DNA of 64,000 nucleotides from Thermogutta terrifontis (lineage in GTDB: Bacteria > Planctomycetota > Planctomycetia > Pirellulales > Thermoguttaceae), in the NCBI RefSeq assembly GCF_002277955.1, contig NZ_CP018477.1, positions 1,798,001-1,862,000 on the forward strand, in the 5' to 3' direction. The translations under genes and the position numbers were made by a program. The number at the start of each line of letters is the position of its first letter. The stretch's first letter is position 1. Shown piece after piece: positions 49,050 through 58,809 of the stretch. The notes under the pieces are model-generated. The model searched no databases, had not been told where the DNA came from, and was given only the letters and a program-made list of their open reading frames with translations.

Positions 49050-50012
49050 TCATCGCGGCCGCCGCTGGGCTTCGCCCGTCATGGGGACAAACAGGACCGG
49101 TGCCACGCTCTCGCGACGAATGGAACCATCCGGCTGTTTCTCGATCACGAGGAGCTGTTGTTCAACACGACCCACGGGAATCACGAGCCGTCCGCCCACC
49201 GCAAGCTGGTCCAAGAGGGGTTGCGGTACATGATCAGGCGCCGCTGCCACGATGATGACATCGAACGGAGCCTTTTCCGGCCAGCCGCGGTAACCGTCAC
49301 CGGTCTTGACGACCACATTCGTGTAGCCGAGACGTTTGAGACGCTCGGCCGCCTCCCTGGCCAGTGGTTCCACAATTTCGATGCTGTACACTTCCCGACA
49401 CAATTCAGCGAGAATCGCCGCCTGATAACCTGAGCCCGTTCCAATGTCCAAAGCTCGGTGGTGCGACTGGGGTCGCGCCAACTGCGTCATGAGTGCGACG
49501 ATATACGGCTGAGAAATGGTTTGATGGTAGCCGATGGGCAGGGGATGGTCGTCGTAGGCCTCTACGATGACGTCCTCCGGTACAAACTCGTGCCGCGGAA
49601 TGCGGCCCATCACATGGAGAACCCGCGGGTCGCTGATGTCACGGGAACGCAGTTGAAATTGGACCATTTTCTGCCGAGCCAGGCGAAAAGCCTCCGGTTC
49701 AGGCGGAAAAACGGGATGGCACGGTCCCGGCTTCAGCTCGGATGTTTCCTTCTGGCCGCCCGCGGTGGAGCTTTTCCCGTGTGTCGCCGATTGGTGCGGA
49801 TGGGATTCCGCAGGTTGTTCCGATGCTCCTCCCGAGGAGTCATGACTTGCATCCATCCAGGTCATTGCCGGCTCAGAATCTGACACTAATTCAATTTGTT
49901 CAATTTGCTGCGGTGGAAAGAAAACGGCTCTCAGGACACCCCCCGCCGTCAGGATGATTCCTGCGATCACGACGCCATATACGGTAAATCGCCCGACCGA
50001 TCTGTCCAGCAT
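49050..50012 (-). CDS. pcm: Protein-L-isoaspartate O-methyltransferase with N-terminal membrane anchor
   Basis: ATG 50012, five bases after GGAGG, gives 320 residues. PCMTs are usually about 210-220. The extra N-terminus has a hydrophobic helix (VYGVVIAGIILTAGGVLRAVFF, about residues 11-33) and a ~60-residue Ser/Gly/His linker. The catalytic domain starts near 110, with RLARQKMVQFQLRSRDISDP, VPEDVIVEAYDDHPLPIGY, QTISQPYIVALMTQL and the SAM-binding ALDIGTGSGYQAAILAEL. VKTGDGYRGWPEKAPFDVI and a C-terminal RLVIPVG follow. It repairs isoaspartyl residues by methylation. Whether the domain faces the cytoplasm (where SAM is) or outside is unclear; a membrane-tethered cytoplasmic enzyme is the simplest view. 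Confidence 0.9.
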   Translation of the reverse strand: MLDRSVGRFTVYGVVIAGIILTAGGVLRAVFFPPQQIEQIELVSDSEPAMTWMDASHDSSGGASEQPAESHPHQSATHGKSSTAGGQKETSELKPGPCHPVFPPEPEAFRLARQKMVQFQLRSRDISDPRVLHVMGRIPRHEFVPEDVIVEAYDDHPLPIGYHQTISQPYIVALMTQLARPQSHHRALDIGTGSGYQAAILAELCREVYSIEIVEPLAREAAERLKRLGYTNVVVKTGDGYRGWPEKAPFDVIIVAAAPDHVPQPLLDQLAVGGRLVIPVGRVEQQLLVIEKQPDGSIRRESVAPVLFVPMTGEAQRRPR

Positions 50013-50180
50013 GGCGATCCTCCCAGCTGGACTTGGAAGCCACCACCCACCACTTTTCGAAGCATCACCTGGCCCCGCCGTGGCTTTCGCATTCACCCGG
50101 CTAACGTGGTCGCCAAATACCCTTCACCGCGACGGGGCCCCGGATCGCATTTCGGGCAGAACGCGGTTCTGCCAAGTGCT

Positions 50181-51689
50181 TCACACTTTGTCCGCTGTAG
50201 GACAAACGAAGGGTGGTCGATATTCCCGCGTCGTCAGCGCCGTCGCTTCCGGTGAATCCGGGAAGATTTCCTTCTCGGGGTCGAACTTTAACAGCGGTCC
50301 CATGGAGATGGGATACTTCTTCAAATCGACGCCGTTGTCCACGAGATGTCGGAGCGTCCGTTCCAGCGTCGCAATATTGTCATCCAGGCTTTTGACGTTG
50401 GCCAGCACGCGTTTGGCTTCCTCGGGTGAAACCTTGTTGTTTTCACCCAGGTAGTACGAGATGTTGCCCAGATGACTGATGGCCGCCGAAAGGTGCCCCT
50501 CCCACGCGTCGGAATTGAGATCTTTGGGGTTGCGGCTGAGGCAGGCGTCGATAAAGTTGGCGAAGTGATTGCCGGCTCCTTTGAATTCCTTGATCGGCTT
50601 CTTGTTTTTGTCATAGGCCACGCAGTGGGTGTACGTCCGCTGGACGAGATATCCATCGGACCCATAAAAGATTACGCCGATCTTGTTCTCGGCAATTCCC
50701 TGGAAGAAGAAGTTGATTTCTTCGTCGGCAGAGTTGGCCACTGACAGACCACGAGTTTCAAAGACGATGCACTTGTCGCCGTAGTCGTAAATGGAGACCT
50801 CGGTGTTGGCGGTATCGCCAGCATCGACGTAGTTATCGTCGTTCCGCTCCGCCTGGTACCCCAGACGGCCCCCGTAGGAAATCACGCTGATTGGATGACT
50901 GTTAATTCCGAGTCCCCAGCGCGCGATGTCCGTCTGGTGAGGCCCCTGGTTGCCCAGATCGCCGTTACCGTACAATCGCTGCCAGTGCCAATCATAATGG
51001 AAATTCGGTCGCGTGCACCGCGGGGTGGTGTAAGGCGCTGGACCGCTCCAGAGATTGAAGTCCACTTCAGGTGGGATAGGATAATCCCCTTTCGGACCGA
51101 TGGATTTCCGCCGCTTGTAGCACAGCCCGCGAGCAAATTTCACCTCTCCTATGCCCCCGGAGTGAAGAAATGCCATCGCTTCCCGAATTGCCGGATTCGA
51201 GCGGCACTGCGTCCCTACCTGGCAAATCCGCTTGTACTTTTTCGCCGCTGCTACCAGCGCTGCACCCTCTGCGATGTCATGGCAAATGGGTTTTTCGATG
51301 TAAGCATCCTTCCCGGCCTGCATCGCCCATACTCCGCAGAGGGCATGCCAGTGGTTCGGCGTGGCCGTGCTGATGGCATCGACCGCCTTATCGTCCAGGG
51401 CTTCACGAAGGTCGCGCACGAATTTGGGACGGAAACCCTTGGCCTTGAAGATCTGCTCGACGCGGCCCTGACCGACTTTCTCATCGGCGTCCACGATGTA
51501 CAGGATTCGCACACGTGGATCGCTGAGGAAAGCGTCGATGTGCTCACCTCCCCGACCGCGAACCCCAATGATGGCGAGCCCGATTTTTTCGTTGGCTCCT
51601 TCAGCTCTCACAAATGTGGGAACAGCCCAGGCCGAAGCAAGTGCCCCCAACGAGGTCCCAATAAACGCACGACGAGTCACACGGTTCAT
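50181..51689 (-). CDS. Tat-exported Gfo/Idh/MocA-family oxidoreductase
   Basis: ATG 51689, eight bases after GGAAGGA, gives 502 residues with a twin-arginine signal MNRVTRRAFIGTSLGALASAW. The NAD(P)-binding domain has GLAIIGVRGRGGEHIDAFL, with a glycine-rich loop, then VDADEKVGQGRVEQIF, AVDAISTATPNHWHALC and AGKDAYIEKPICHDIAEG; EKP is the family signature with the catalytic-type Lys. The C-terminal part (NFHYDWHWQRLYGNGDLGNQG and later) matches the planctomycete-abundant subfamily of about 430-500 residues. Many such proteins in planctomycetes are thought to act on sugars outside the cytoplasm with tightly bound cofactor. Substrate unknown. It lies in the holA-to-addA run. Confidence 0.92.
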   Translation of the reverse strand: MNRVTRRAFIGTSLGALASAWAVPTFVRAEGANEKIGLAIIGVRGRGGEHIDAFLSDPRVRILYIVDADEKVGQGRVEQIFKAKGFRPKFVRDLREALDDKAVDAISTATPNHWHALCGVWAMQAGKDAYIEKPICHDIAEGAALVAAAKKYKRICQVGTQCRSNPAIREAMAFLHSGGIGEVKFARGLCYKRRKSIGPKGDYPIPPEVDFNLWSGPAPYTTPRCTRPNFHYDWHWQRLYGNGDLGNQGPHQTDIARWGLGINSHPISVISYGGRLGYQAERNDDNYVDAGDTANTEVSIYDYGDKCIVFETRGLSVANSADEEINFFFQGIAENKIGVIFYGSDGYLVQRTYTHCVAYDKNKKPIKEFKGAGNHFANFIDACLSRNPKDLNSDAWEGHLSAAISHLGNISYYLGENNKVSPEEAKRVLANVKSLDDNIATLERTLRHLVDNGVDLKKYPISMGPLLKFDPEKEIFPDSPEATALTTREYRPPFVCPTADKV

Positions 51690-51875
51690 AGCGCTGATCC
51701 TTCCTCGATCACAACCGATCAAAACATTTCTGGGGGAGCGACGAACGTATCGCGACGCCTTGGCATTCCGGATGCCTTTTCTAAAAGCTCAAGTCTACTC
51801 GTTTTGAGGGCCTGTGTCTAGAAAGCGACACCCTGAAATAACTCCACGAGGAGACCGCGTGGGGCTGACTCCGCG

Positions 51876-52937
51876 TCACACGGGAGCTGCCCGGCCGTCC
51901 GCGGTTTCGGGATGTCCCAATACAACAATGAGCCGTTCCAGCACGATCCTGGGGTCAGTTGCAAGACCCCCTTTCATGGCGGCATCTGCCATGCGGAGCC
52001 AATGGACAAGCCGCGCGGCACGGTGGCGGCCCAACCGACGGAGCCGCATTTCTTCATCTTTCAAGGCAAATGCAGGCACGCCTGATTCCGAGAGCGCCCC
52101 CTGAAGTGTCACGCGAGGTTGACCGGGGACGGGATGCAGATAGCGATGGGTGGCCAGGGTGTAGCGTCGGAGCGTGCCGGCCATCATTCCCAGAATCCCC
52201 AGAGGTGTTTCTCCGGCTTCGAGCAGCCGGTGGACCTCGGTCAGTGCGGCAGCTGTCTTTCCCTCCAGCGCTGCGTGAATGATTTCCCACACCGTCTTCG
52301 TCCGCCACGTGCCCGTCAGTTCCCGCACCATCTCTGTGGTGATGGTTTTCTTTCCCAACCCGGCCAATTTCCGCAATTCCTGGTCAACCAGACCGGAGAC
52401 GGGCCCCACCGATTCCAGGAGGAGTTCCGCAGCCTCGGACTCTAATGTCAGCCCATATTGCTGCCTCCCCCATTTCCTGATCCACGCTACGAGTTCCGGA
52501 CGCTTTTTCTTGCTGAAAGAGCACTCGACGGCCACGCCCTTTTCCGCAACGAGCTTGGCGAGTCGCGTTTGTGGCGACCACTGGTGCACAGAGATCGCAA
52601 GGATGTTTCGGCGGGAACTCTCGCTCACCCATTTTTCGAGTTCCGCCCGGTGCCGAGTCACAAAATTATCAGCCTGAGTAACGATCACCACGCGGGGATG
52701 CGTGGTGAACATGCTGACCGTGACCAGTTCACGATAGACGTCTGCCCAGGTTACGTCATCTCCACAAAACTCTGAAAGATTGAGCTCATCCTCTGGTTGG
52801 GGCAGCCAGACCTTCCGAAGCTTTTGCAGGGTGAGTGTATGGAGATATTCATCATCTCCGTAAGTCACCCAGATAAAGCTCTCCGGGACGTTCTCCTGCA
52901 GGAGAAATTCGAGGGCAGAGAGAACTGAGGGTCGCAT
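51876..52937 (-). CDS. holA: DNA polymerase III, delta subunit
   Basis: ATG 52937 is taken; a TTG two codons earlier is also open, and neither has a clear ribosome site. The 353-residue protein matches HolA in length and layout: an N-terminal ATPase-like fold lacking a P-loop (ESFIWVTYGDDEYLHTLTLQKLR), a mid domain with RVVIVTQADNFVTRHRAELEKWV and LAISVHQWSPQTRLAKLV, and a C-terminal collar domain with LLLESVGPVSGLVDQELRKL and ETPLGILGMMAGTLRRY. Delta opens the beta clamp in the clamp-loader complex. The neighbours eda upstream and the Gfo/Idh gene downstream are functionally unrelated. Confidence 0.88.
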   Translation of the reverse strand: MRPSVLSALEFLLQENVPESFIWVTYGDDEYLHTLTLQKLRKVWLPQPEDELNLSEFCGDDVTWADVYRELVTVSMFTTHPRVVIVTQADNFVTRHRAELEKWVSESSRRNILAISVHQWSPQTRLAKLVAEKGVAVECSFSKKKRPELVAWIRKWGRQQYGLTLESEAAELLLESVGPVSGLVDQELRKLAGLGKKTITTEMVRELTGTWRTKTVWEIIHAALEGKTAAALTEVHRLLEAGETPLGILGMMAGTLRRYTLATHRYLHPVPGQPRVTLQGALSESGVPAFALKDEEMRLRRLGRHRAARLVHWLRMADAAMKGGLATDPRIVLERLIVVLGHPETADGRAAPV

Positions 52938-53044
52938 ATGCAATCGTTCAAGTAGTCAAGAACGGGTATCTGCTGGTCTGGCCAAGTTCAGCTTAGGCCC
53001 ACGGTTTCGTAAAGAATTGTTCTGCAGACGCAGAGCAGATCCAT

Positions 53045-53701
53045 TTATCCTCGTTGCGCGCTCTCGCTGCGGGCCTGTCTCACAATCTCCACGAACTGTC
53101 GCGCCAGCGACTCAATTTCTCCCAGATTGCCCGCGCGAACGAGTTGGGGGCGAACGAGAGCGGTCCCCACCCCCAAAGCGCAGGCTCCCGCCCGAATGAA
53201 ATCAGCGGCCGTATCCAGGTCCACACCCCCGGTCGGCATGAGTCGAATGGAAGGGAGAGGACCATGAATCGCCTTGAAATACGCTGGCCCGCCCACGTCC
53301 GCGGGAAAGACTTTCACGATGTCTGCCCCCGCCTGCCAGGCGGTCAAAATCTCTGTGGGAGTGAATGCCCCAGGGAAAACAAGTTTCCCATAGCGCTTAC
53401 ACATTTCAATCACTGCCACGTTGAGTGTTGGACTGACGATGAATTCCGCCCCCGAAAGAATTGCGATGCGGGCGGTTTCAGGATCAAGGACCGTTCCAGC
53501 GCCAAGCACGATCCGATCCCCCAACCGGCTCGCGACCGATTCCAGCACTCGGTGTGCCTGGGGCACGGTGAAGGTCACCTCTATAGCGATGACACCGCCG
53601 GCGGCTAACCGTTCCGCCACGTCCGCCAGGACGTCCCCGCGATCAGATCGCATCACTGCCACCACGCCGCAATCGAGAATTCGCGTCAGCACCGCCGACA
53701 T
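53045..53701 (-). CDS. eda: KDPG/KHG aldolase
   Basis: ATG 53701, seven bases after AAGGAG, gives 218 residues, the typical Eda length. The enzyme splits 2-keto-3-deoxy-6-phosphogluconate (and 4-hydroxy-2-oxoglutarate). Motifs: GVVAVMRSD, GVIAIEVTFTVPQAHRVLES (catalytic Glu), VLGAGTVLDPETARIAILSGAEF, FIVSPTLNVAVIEMCKRYGK, VFPGAFTPTEILTAWQAGADIVKVFPAD with the Schiff-base Lys, and LPSIRLMPTGGVDLDTAADFIRAG. It is the first gene of the minus-strand run down to addA. No edd gene is near, so the source of substrate (uronate or gluconate routes) is elsewhere. Confidence 0.95.
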   Translation of the reverse strand: MSAVLTRILDCGVVAVMRSDRGDVLADVAERLAAGGVIAIEVTFTVPQAHRVLESVASRLGDRIVLGAGTVLDPETARIAILSGAEFIVSPTLNVAVIEMCKRYGKLVFPGAFTPTEILTAWQAGADIVKVFPADVGGPAYFKAIHGPLPSIRLMPTGGVDLDTAADFIRAGACALGVGTALVRPQLVRAGNLGEIESLARQFVEIVRQARSESAQRG

Positions 53702-54076
53702 ATATGGCTCCTTATCATCCGTTGTACTCGTCTGTACTCAGCCCTATTCGACTTAGGCCGTGTCTCCAATGATCGTTGAGCATAGCCCTTGTTGAGCATC
53801 CATGTCAACAAGCCGCGTTTTGGCACGGGGACAAGCCGAAGTGGTGGGCAACTAACGCACACGACGCCGAGAATCTCGTCTTGGTGTGAAACCGCTCGCG
53901 CAGCACCTGACACGCTGGCAGCCTGAAATACGGTACAATTCAGATGAGGCTCGTAATGGCCCCGATTTACCGTGATCCTGGTGGGAGGGAAGCAGGCGAG
54001 GCGCCCACCGCTGCGAACCGGCGCTCCATGAGCTGCAGCAGGCATTCCGAATATTTTGCCCAATTTGGTGTTGCTT
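53702..54076. other. Intergenic region between eda and the small membrane protein gene
   Basis: 375 bp between divergent genes. Short overlapping frames exist but none has a family signature. No repeat or terminator was seen. Confidence 0.4.
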
Positions 54077-54334
54077 ATGCTTCAGACCTTTCAACTCATT
54101 GTGACTCTTTTGCCGTGGCTGGCGGCGCTCGTTGCCTTGATCGCGGTGGGGATCTACGTTCTGCAAAAACTTCGGCGGGAAGTGACCGGCGACGACGTGT
54201 TGGACCGTGGGGATACACTTCTCGACTTGGAACGCTTGAAAAGAGAGGGCCGATTGAGCGATGCCGAATACCGGGCAATTGCGGAAAGGTTGAAGAATTC
54301 GGTCCAAGGCCGGGGAAAAGTGGTTCAGAAATGA
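54077..54334 (+). CDS. Small membrane protein with SHOCT-like C-terminus
   Basis: ATG 54077 gives 85 residues (a TTG at 54056 is possible). Residues about 5-32 form one hydrophobic helix (IVTLLPWLAALVALIAVGIY). The C-terminal ~35 residues read DLERLKREGRLSDAEYRAIAERL, the hallmark of the SHOCT/short C-terminal oligomerisation domain. Such proteins are single-pass membrane proteins often coupled to larger partners or stress responses. It lies 278 bp upstream of clpX on the same strand. The function is unknown. Confidence 0.75.
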   Translation: MLQTFQLIVTLLPWLAALVALIAVGIYVLQKLRREVTGDDVLDRGDTLLDLERLKREGRLSDAEYRAIAERLKNSVQGRGKVVQK

Positions 54335-54612
54335 AACTCATAAATTGGTCACCCTGCTCATAGGGGGGATGAGATCAACATTAAGTGTGTGAATATTTTC
54401 GGGGAGTGCCCGACGTTCTGATTAGTCAAATAACATCCATTGTCCGCCTTGCGTACCCGATTTGGCGACCGGATAGCCGATGACCAATGAATGTCAGGGG
54501 GACACCTGGAGCGTTGGGCCCGGCACAGAACAATCGGAGGAGCGGTGTCCTGTCGCGAGTGGTGCGAGGTCGGGTCTGGAGTCCATAAGAATTGCCGTAA
54601 TCACCGGGGATC

Positions 54613-55920
54613 ATGAGCATGCCAACAGGACGGGACTTCACCTCGGGTCGACGAAATGCCAGTGCGAGCAAAAAGAGCGCGTTCTGTTCCTTTTGCCGCA
54701 AAAGCTATCGGGACGTCGGCCCCCTCGTGGAGGGGCCCGGTGATGTCTACATCTGTGGCGACTGTATCGATCTTTGCCAGTCGATCCTGGAGCAGGAGCG
54801 GCGCCGCACCGGGACAGCGCGGCCTCTTTTTGCCCGGGTCCCCACACCGCGCGAAATCGTGGCCAAGCTCGATGAGTTTGTCGTTGGGCAGGAGGAAGCG
54901 AAAAAAGTCCTTGCGGTGGCGGTGTACACGCACTACCGCCGACTGATGCATCGCGGGACGTCGGACGTAATGATTGATAAGTCCAACATTCTCCTCATCG
55001 GTCCGACGGGATCAGGGAAAACACTCCTCGCGCAAACGCTGGCCAAGCTCCTCGATGTTCCCTTCGCCATCGGGGACGCGACGACGCTTACCGAAGCAGG
55101 TTATGTGGGAGAGGACGTGGAAAATTTGCTCCTCAAGTTGCTTCACGCGGCAGATTTTGACATTGAGGCGGCTCAGCGGGGAATCGTATACATCGACGAA
55201 ATCGACAAAATCCGCAAAACCAGCCACAACCTTTCAATCACGCGTGACGTGTCAGGGGAGGGAGTGCAGCAGGCCCTGCTCAAGATGCTGGAAGGGACGA
55301 TCTCCAATGTGCCCCCGCAAGGCGGCCGCAAGCATCCCGAACAGCAGTACATCCAGGTCGATACGACAAATATTCTTTTCATCTGCGGTGGCACATTTGT
55401 AGGGCTGGAAGAAATCATCGCCCGCCGGCTGGGGAAACGATCCATCGGATTTGCCTCCGGAGTCCCGGGCCAGCAGGGGGGATTGTCGGAAGACGAGCTC
55501 CGGCGCGAATATCTCCTGTCACACGTAACAAGCGAAGACCTGGTGGAGTTCGGAATGATTCCGGAATTCATCGGTCGGCTACCGGTGGTGACGGCTCTTC
55601 GTCCGCTGGATGTTCCGGCCATGGTCCGGGTGCTGACCGAACCGAAAAACGCCCTCGTCAAGCAGTATCAGGAGCTTTTCGCCATGGAGAACGCCGAGCT
55701 GGAGTTCACCGACGAAGCCCTCCAGCTCATTGCCAAGAAAGCCTACGAGAAGGGTACCGGCGCCCGCGGTTTACGCTCGATCGTCGAAGGCATCATGCTG
55801 GATGCCTTGTACTCTCTTCCCGATCAGCCGCCCGGCTACCGCTACATTGTGGACGTCGACGTCGTGGAGGGGCGGAAGCCACTTCTGGGACATCCCGTGG
55901 CAAGGCAGAAGACGGCCTGA
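54613..55920 (+). CDS. clpX: ATP-dependent Clp protease ATP-binding subunit ClpX
   Basis: ClpX unfolds substrates and feeds ClpP. The 435 residues contain the N-terminal zinc-binding domain [12 protein letters not shown] ... [29 protein letters not shown], Walker [39 protein letters not shown] (GYVG pore loop), Walker [36 protein letters not shown] and sensor-2 [12 protein letters not shown]. The N-terminal ~15 residues before the zinc domain are Arg/Ser-rich. ATG 54613 or 54619 could be the start. clpP is not adjacent in this window, unlike in many bacteria. Confidence 0.97.
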   Translation: MSMPTGRDFTSGRRNASASKKSAFCSFCRKSYRDVGPLVEGPGDVYICGDCIDLCQSILEQERRRTGTARPLFARVPTPREIVAKLDEFVVGQEEAKKVLAVAVYTHYRRLMHRGTSDVMIDKSNILLIGPTGSGKTLLAQTLAKLLDVPFAIGDATTLTEAGYVGEDVENLLLKLLHAADFDIEAAQRGIVYIDEIDKIRKTSHNLSITRDVSGEGVQQALLKMLEGTISNVPPQGGRKHPEQQYIQVDTTNILFICGGTFVGLEEIIARRLGKRSIGFASGVPGQQGGLSEDELRREYLLSHVTSEDLVEFGMIPEFIGRLPVVTALRPLDVPAMVRVLTEPKNALVKQYQELFAMENAELEFTDEALQLIAKKAYEKGTGARGLRSIVEGIMLDALYSLPDQPPGYRYIVDVDVVEGRKPLLGHPVARQKTA

Positions 55921-55999
55921 GAACGCCGTCAGGTTGGTCGCCGCTTTTTAACTGGTGGGCCGCTGTCTGGCGTAACGAAGGCTATCCTCTCTTGACGGT

Positions 56000-57115
56000 T
56001 TAAACCTGCCTGACCATTCGACGCAGGACCTCAATGCCGCGCTCAATGACCTCATCTGGTGCGGCATAGGAAATGCGGAAGTGGGTATCACGCCGGCTGA
56101 ACACTTTACCGGGGATGATCAGCAGGTGGTGTTTTTCTATTGCTTCCATGACGAATTCTGTAGCAGTTCCCCGGGGCGCTTTTGGAAAGGCATAGAAGGC
56201 CCCGCGAGGTGTAACCAGTTCATAGAGGTCGCGGAGCCCCTCAACGACCAGATCGCGCTTTCGCCGATAGGCGGCAAAATAGGCCGACATATCCACATCC
56301 AAAGCCGTTAAAGCCGCCCACTGAAATGGTTGCGGCGCACAGACGAAGCTGTACTGCTGGAGCTTGAGCATTTGCTGGATGATCGCGCTTGGCCCATGCG
56401 CGACTCCTACCCGCCACCCCGGCATTCCGTGGCTTTTACTGAACCCTTCCACGACGATCGTGGAGGGATTGAACTGGGCGGGGGAAACGAACGGCTGGTC
56501 ATAGCAGAAATCGCGATAAATCTCGTCACTCAAGAGCACGATCCCACGCCTCTGCGTCAAATCGGCGAGATCTCGAAGCTCTTGCTCGCTTGCCACAACG
56601 CCGGTTGGATTGGCCGGACTATTCACGATAACCATTTTTGTCCGCGGGGATAGAGCGGCTTCTACTCGGCTGACGTCGATCCGAAAATCCGGATATGTGT
56701 CCACCACCACAGGCACTCCTCCCGCGATGTGGATGAGCGCCTCGTACATAACAAAATACGGGTCAAAGATGATGACCTCTTCGCCTGGGTTCACCAGCGA
56801 TAGGATGGCCAGCACCAGACCACCGCTGGTCCCACTTGTCACGAACACCTCGCGGTCCGGATGTCCATAGCGCCGAGCGATGAGCTCCTGCAACTTCTCC
56901 CGCAGGGGTTCGATCCCCTGGGTTACCGAATACCCGTTTTTTCCCGTTCGAATGGCTTCAATCGCAGCCTGCTTGACCGTCTCGGGGACATCGAAGTCGG
57001 GCTGTCCAATTGAGAGATTGATAGGATTCTTCAAACGAGCGCCCAGTTCAAAAACCTTACGAATCCCGGACGCATCAAACTGACGCATACGGTGGGCGAT
57101 CCAGGAGTCGAGCAT
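56000..57115 (-). CDS. Class I/II pyridoxal-phosphate aminotransferase
   Basis: ATG 57115, eight bases after GAGG, gives 371 residues. The fold type I aminotransferase motifs are INLSIGQPDFDVPETVK, GYSVTQGIEPLREKL, FVTSGTSGGLVLAILSLVNPG, VNSPANPTGVV, DEIYRDFCY and VVEGFSKSHGMPGWRVG with the PLP Lys. The C-terminal RISYAAPDEVIERGIEVLRRM holds the substrate carboxylate Arg. It resembles aspartate/aromatic/N-succinyldiaminopimelate-type aminotransferases of the I-gamma group; the exact amino acid pair cannot be given. It is convergent with clpX. Confidence 0.92.
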   Translation of the reverse strand: MLDSWIAHRMRQFDASGIRKVFELGARLKNPINLSIGQPDFDVPETVKQAAIEAIRTGKNGYSVTQGIEPLREKLQELIARRYGHPDREVFVTSGTSGGLVLAILSLVNPGEEVIIFDPYFVMYEALIHIAGGVPVVVDTYPDFRIDVSRVEAALSPRTKMVIVNSPANPTGVVASEQELRDLADLTQRRGIVLLSDEIYRDFCYDQPFVSPAQFNPSTIVVEGFSKSHGMPGWRVGVAHGPSAIIQQMLKLQQYSFVCAPQPFQWAALTALDVDMSAYFAAYRRKRDLVVEGLRDLYELVTPRGAFYAFPKAPRGTATEFVMEAIEKHHLLIIPGKVFSRRDTHFRISYAAPDEVIERGIEVLRRMVRQV

Positions 57116-57475
57116 AAGCCGTGCCTCTATCCACCAAAAGGGAAAACCCGGTTGACATGCAAACTCTGTATGTTACCACCACGCAGCTTGGCTCACTACG
57201 CTCCCCGTGTGGCAATTTCTATTTGGACGTAGGGGCGATTTATGAGTTGCCCTTGCGACACATTAGCGGCGTGACGTCTCCCAGGCGTTTATAAAAGCTC
57301 GGGATAGGTCGGCTTGCGTTACCCTATTCGGAGCGGGTGAGTGTCGATCAGTGTTGGAAAAAAAACGATGCGACGGGCCAACTCATTGGCATCGCTAGGA
57401 GTGGCGGTCAGCTGTCTCGCGTGGCTGACAGTCTCAAGTTTCTGTGCGGGAAGGTGTTCGGGAGAAGCGGGTGGA
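57116..57475. other. Intergenic region upstream of the aminotransferase
   Basis: 360 bp with no convincing gene. It holds one dispersed palindrome copy (57230-57265). Confidence 0.45.
57230..57265 (+). repeat. AATTCATGAATT palindrome family, copy h
   Basis: TAGGGGCGATTTATGAGTTGCCCTTG with tail GCGACACATTAG. The arms pair except at the centre. It is intergenic. Confidence 0.7.
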
Positions 57476-58774
57476 CTATCTCACCCGGCACTGGAACCGA
57501 ATGATGCCGCCTTCTCCGGGTGGCAGTGGTTCGGTCAAACGCCACTGGAGGGTCAACGAACCTGCCTCGTTGGGCTGGACGGAGAATTCCACCGCCTTGC
57601 TCGCCTGCGACGATCCATCGACGTACTCCAATCGCGTGGAGAGATTGTCGATGATGAGGAGGTCTGTAATCGGGACTGTGCCCACGTTGTCGAATCGGAG
57701 CGTGAAATCAACCGTCTCGCCAGGGAGCGCGGTTGCCGTCGATGCGACTTTGACCAGTCGCAGTTTGCTTTCGCCATAACGGCTCTGCACCCGATAGAGG
57801 CTGTGCACCCGGCTCACGCCGACTTCCTCAGACGCGGCACGGCCGTCCACCACCACCTGGACCTGGGAATCGGCGGTCCAAGCGACGGCGGCCTGGACAC
57901 TCTGGGCCAGTGTGGGCATTTCGTCGGCCACCATCTGGCCTTTGACGATCAAGCTGAAATTCTCGTAAGGCTTGAAAGCGTCGGAGAAGCCACGCGGTCC
58001 CAGTGCCTGAGAGACGGCTCCATCGCGCTGGCCACTCTGGAAGATCGCCAGACCGCGACGTTGCACCTCTGCCCGGGCCTGGTAGTTTTGCGTTCCCATT
58101 CCCACGGATTGGACTTCTTCGATACGAGCCATGTGGGTCGGGGTGGAAACCCCCATCACTTTTTCTGCCTGTTCATCCGCCCGCAGGCCCACCACCTGGC
58201 GGACCGAAGCGAAACGTGGGCTGTAAATGAACACCCGATTAAAGGGCTGGACGCGGCTTTTGCCGTCAGCCGTTTGAAACCTTGCCACGGTATCCTCGGG
58301 GTTAATTCCGGTCACACCGTTCTCGGCGAGTCCGGCAAACGGGGGTAAGTCGCCCCCATCTGCCAGAAACTCGTCCTGCGGCCAGGGACCAGCAATACCG
58401 GGGGGAGTCCACGCACCGGTTACCACACCCGGTGGTGTCCCACGAGGAAGCACATTTCCTTGCGCATCCACGTAAATCGGTCCCTGGATTGGGGGAGGAA
58501 CCGACGGCGCAGCCACCGTCAGCGGGGAACCTCGGTCAGAAGCTTCCGCAGCTCCTACCGTCGACGAATTTGCGGAGCCGACATCTCCGCCAGAATAGGC
58601 CACCTGCTGGACTGGATTGAAAACCGAATTTGCGGCGAGTTGGGCCGTCTTGGCGTCGGGGGAGGGCAGGGGAGGACGTCCAGCAACCTGAGCGGTGTCT
58701 TGCGACACGGTTCTGCAAGAGCAGAAAATGAGCGTGCAAATCGCGATTAACAGTAATCGTAGCCAAGGCGACAT
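57476..58774 (-). CDS. DUF11-domain lipoprotein
   Basis: ATG 58774 after GGGGAG gives 432 residues with a lipoprotein signal (LRLLLIAICTLIFCSC). Residues about 25-150 are low-complexity, Pro/Ala-rich. Then comes a mixed region (about 150-330) with RVQPFNRVFIYSPRFASVRQV and AQSVQAAVAWTADSQVQVVVD. The C-terminal ~110 residues form a DUF11/conserved-repeat Ig-like domain: LRLVKVASTATALPGETVDF, RFDNVGTVPITDLLIIDNLS and LQWRLTEPLPPGEGG. DUF11 domains are common in surface proteins. Its start is 35 bp after the stop of the upstream member of the same cluster, so cotranscription is likely. It probably acts in the envelope; the function is unknown. Confidence 0.75.
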   Translation of the reverse strand: MSPWLRLLLIAICTLIFCSCRTVSQDTAQVAGRPPLPSPDAKTAQLAANSVFNPVQQVAYSGGDVGSANSSTVGAAEASDRGSPLTVAAPSVPPPIQGPIYVDAQGNVLPRGTPPGVVTGAWTPPGIAGPWPQDEFLADGGDLPPFAGLAENGVTGINPEDTVARFQTADGKSRVQPFNRVFIYSPRFASVRQVVGLRADEQAEKVMGVSTPTHMARIEEVQSVGMGTQNYQARAEVQRRGLAIFQSGQRDGAVSQALGPRGFSDAFKPYENFSLIVKGQMVADEMPTLAQSVQAAVAWTADSQVQVVVDGRAASEEVGVSRVHSLYRVQSRYGESKLRLVKVASTATALPGETVDFTLRFDNVGTVPITDLLIIDNLSTRLEYVDGSSQASKAVEFSVQPNEAGSLTLQWRLTEPLPPGEGGIIRFQCRVR

Positions 58775-58809
58775 GCCTGTCTCCCCGTCAGTCCGATTGA
58801 CGCTCCCAT

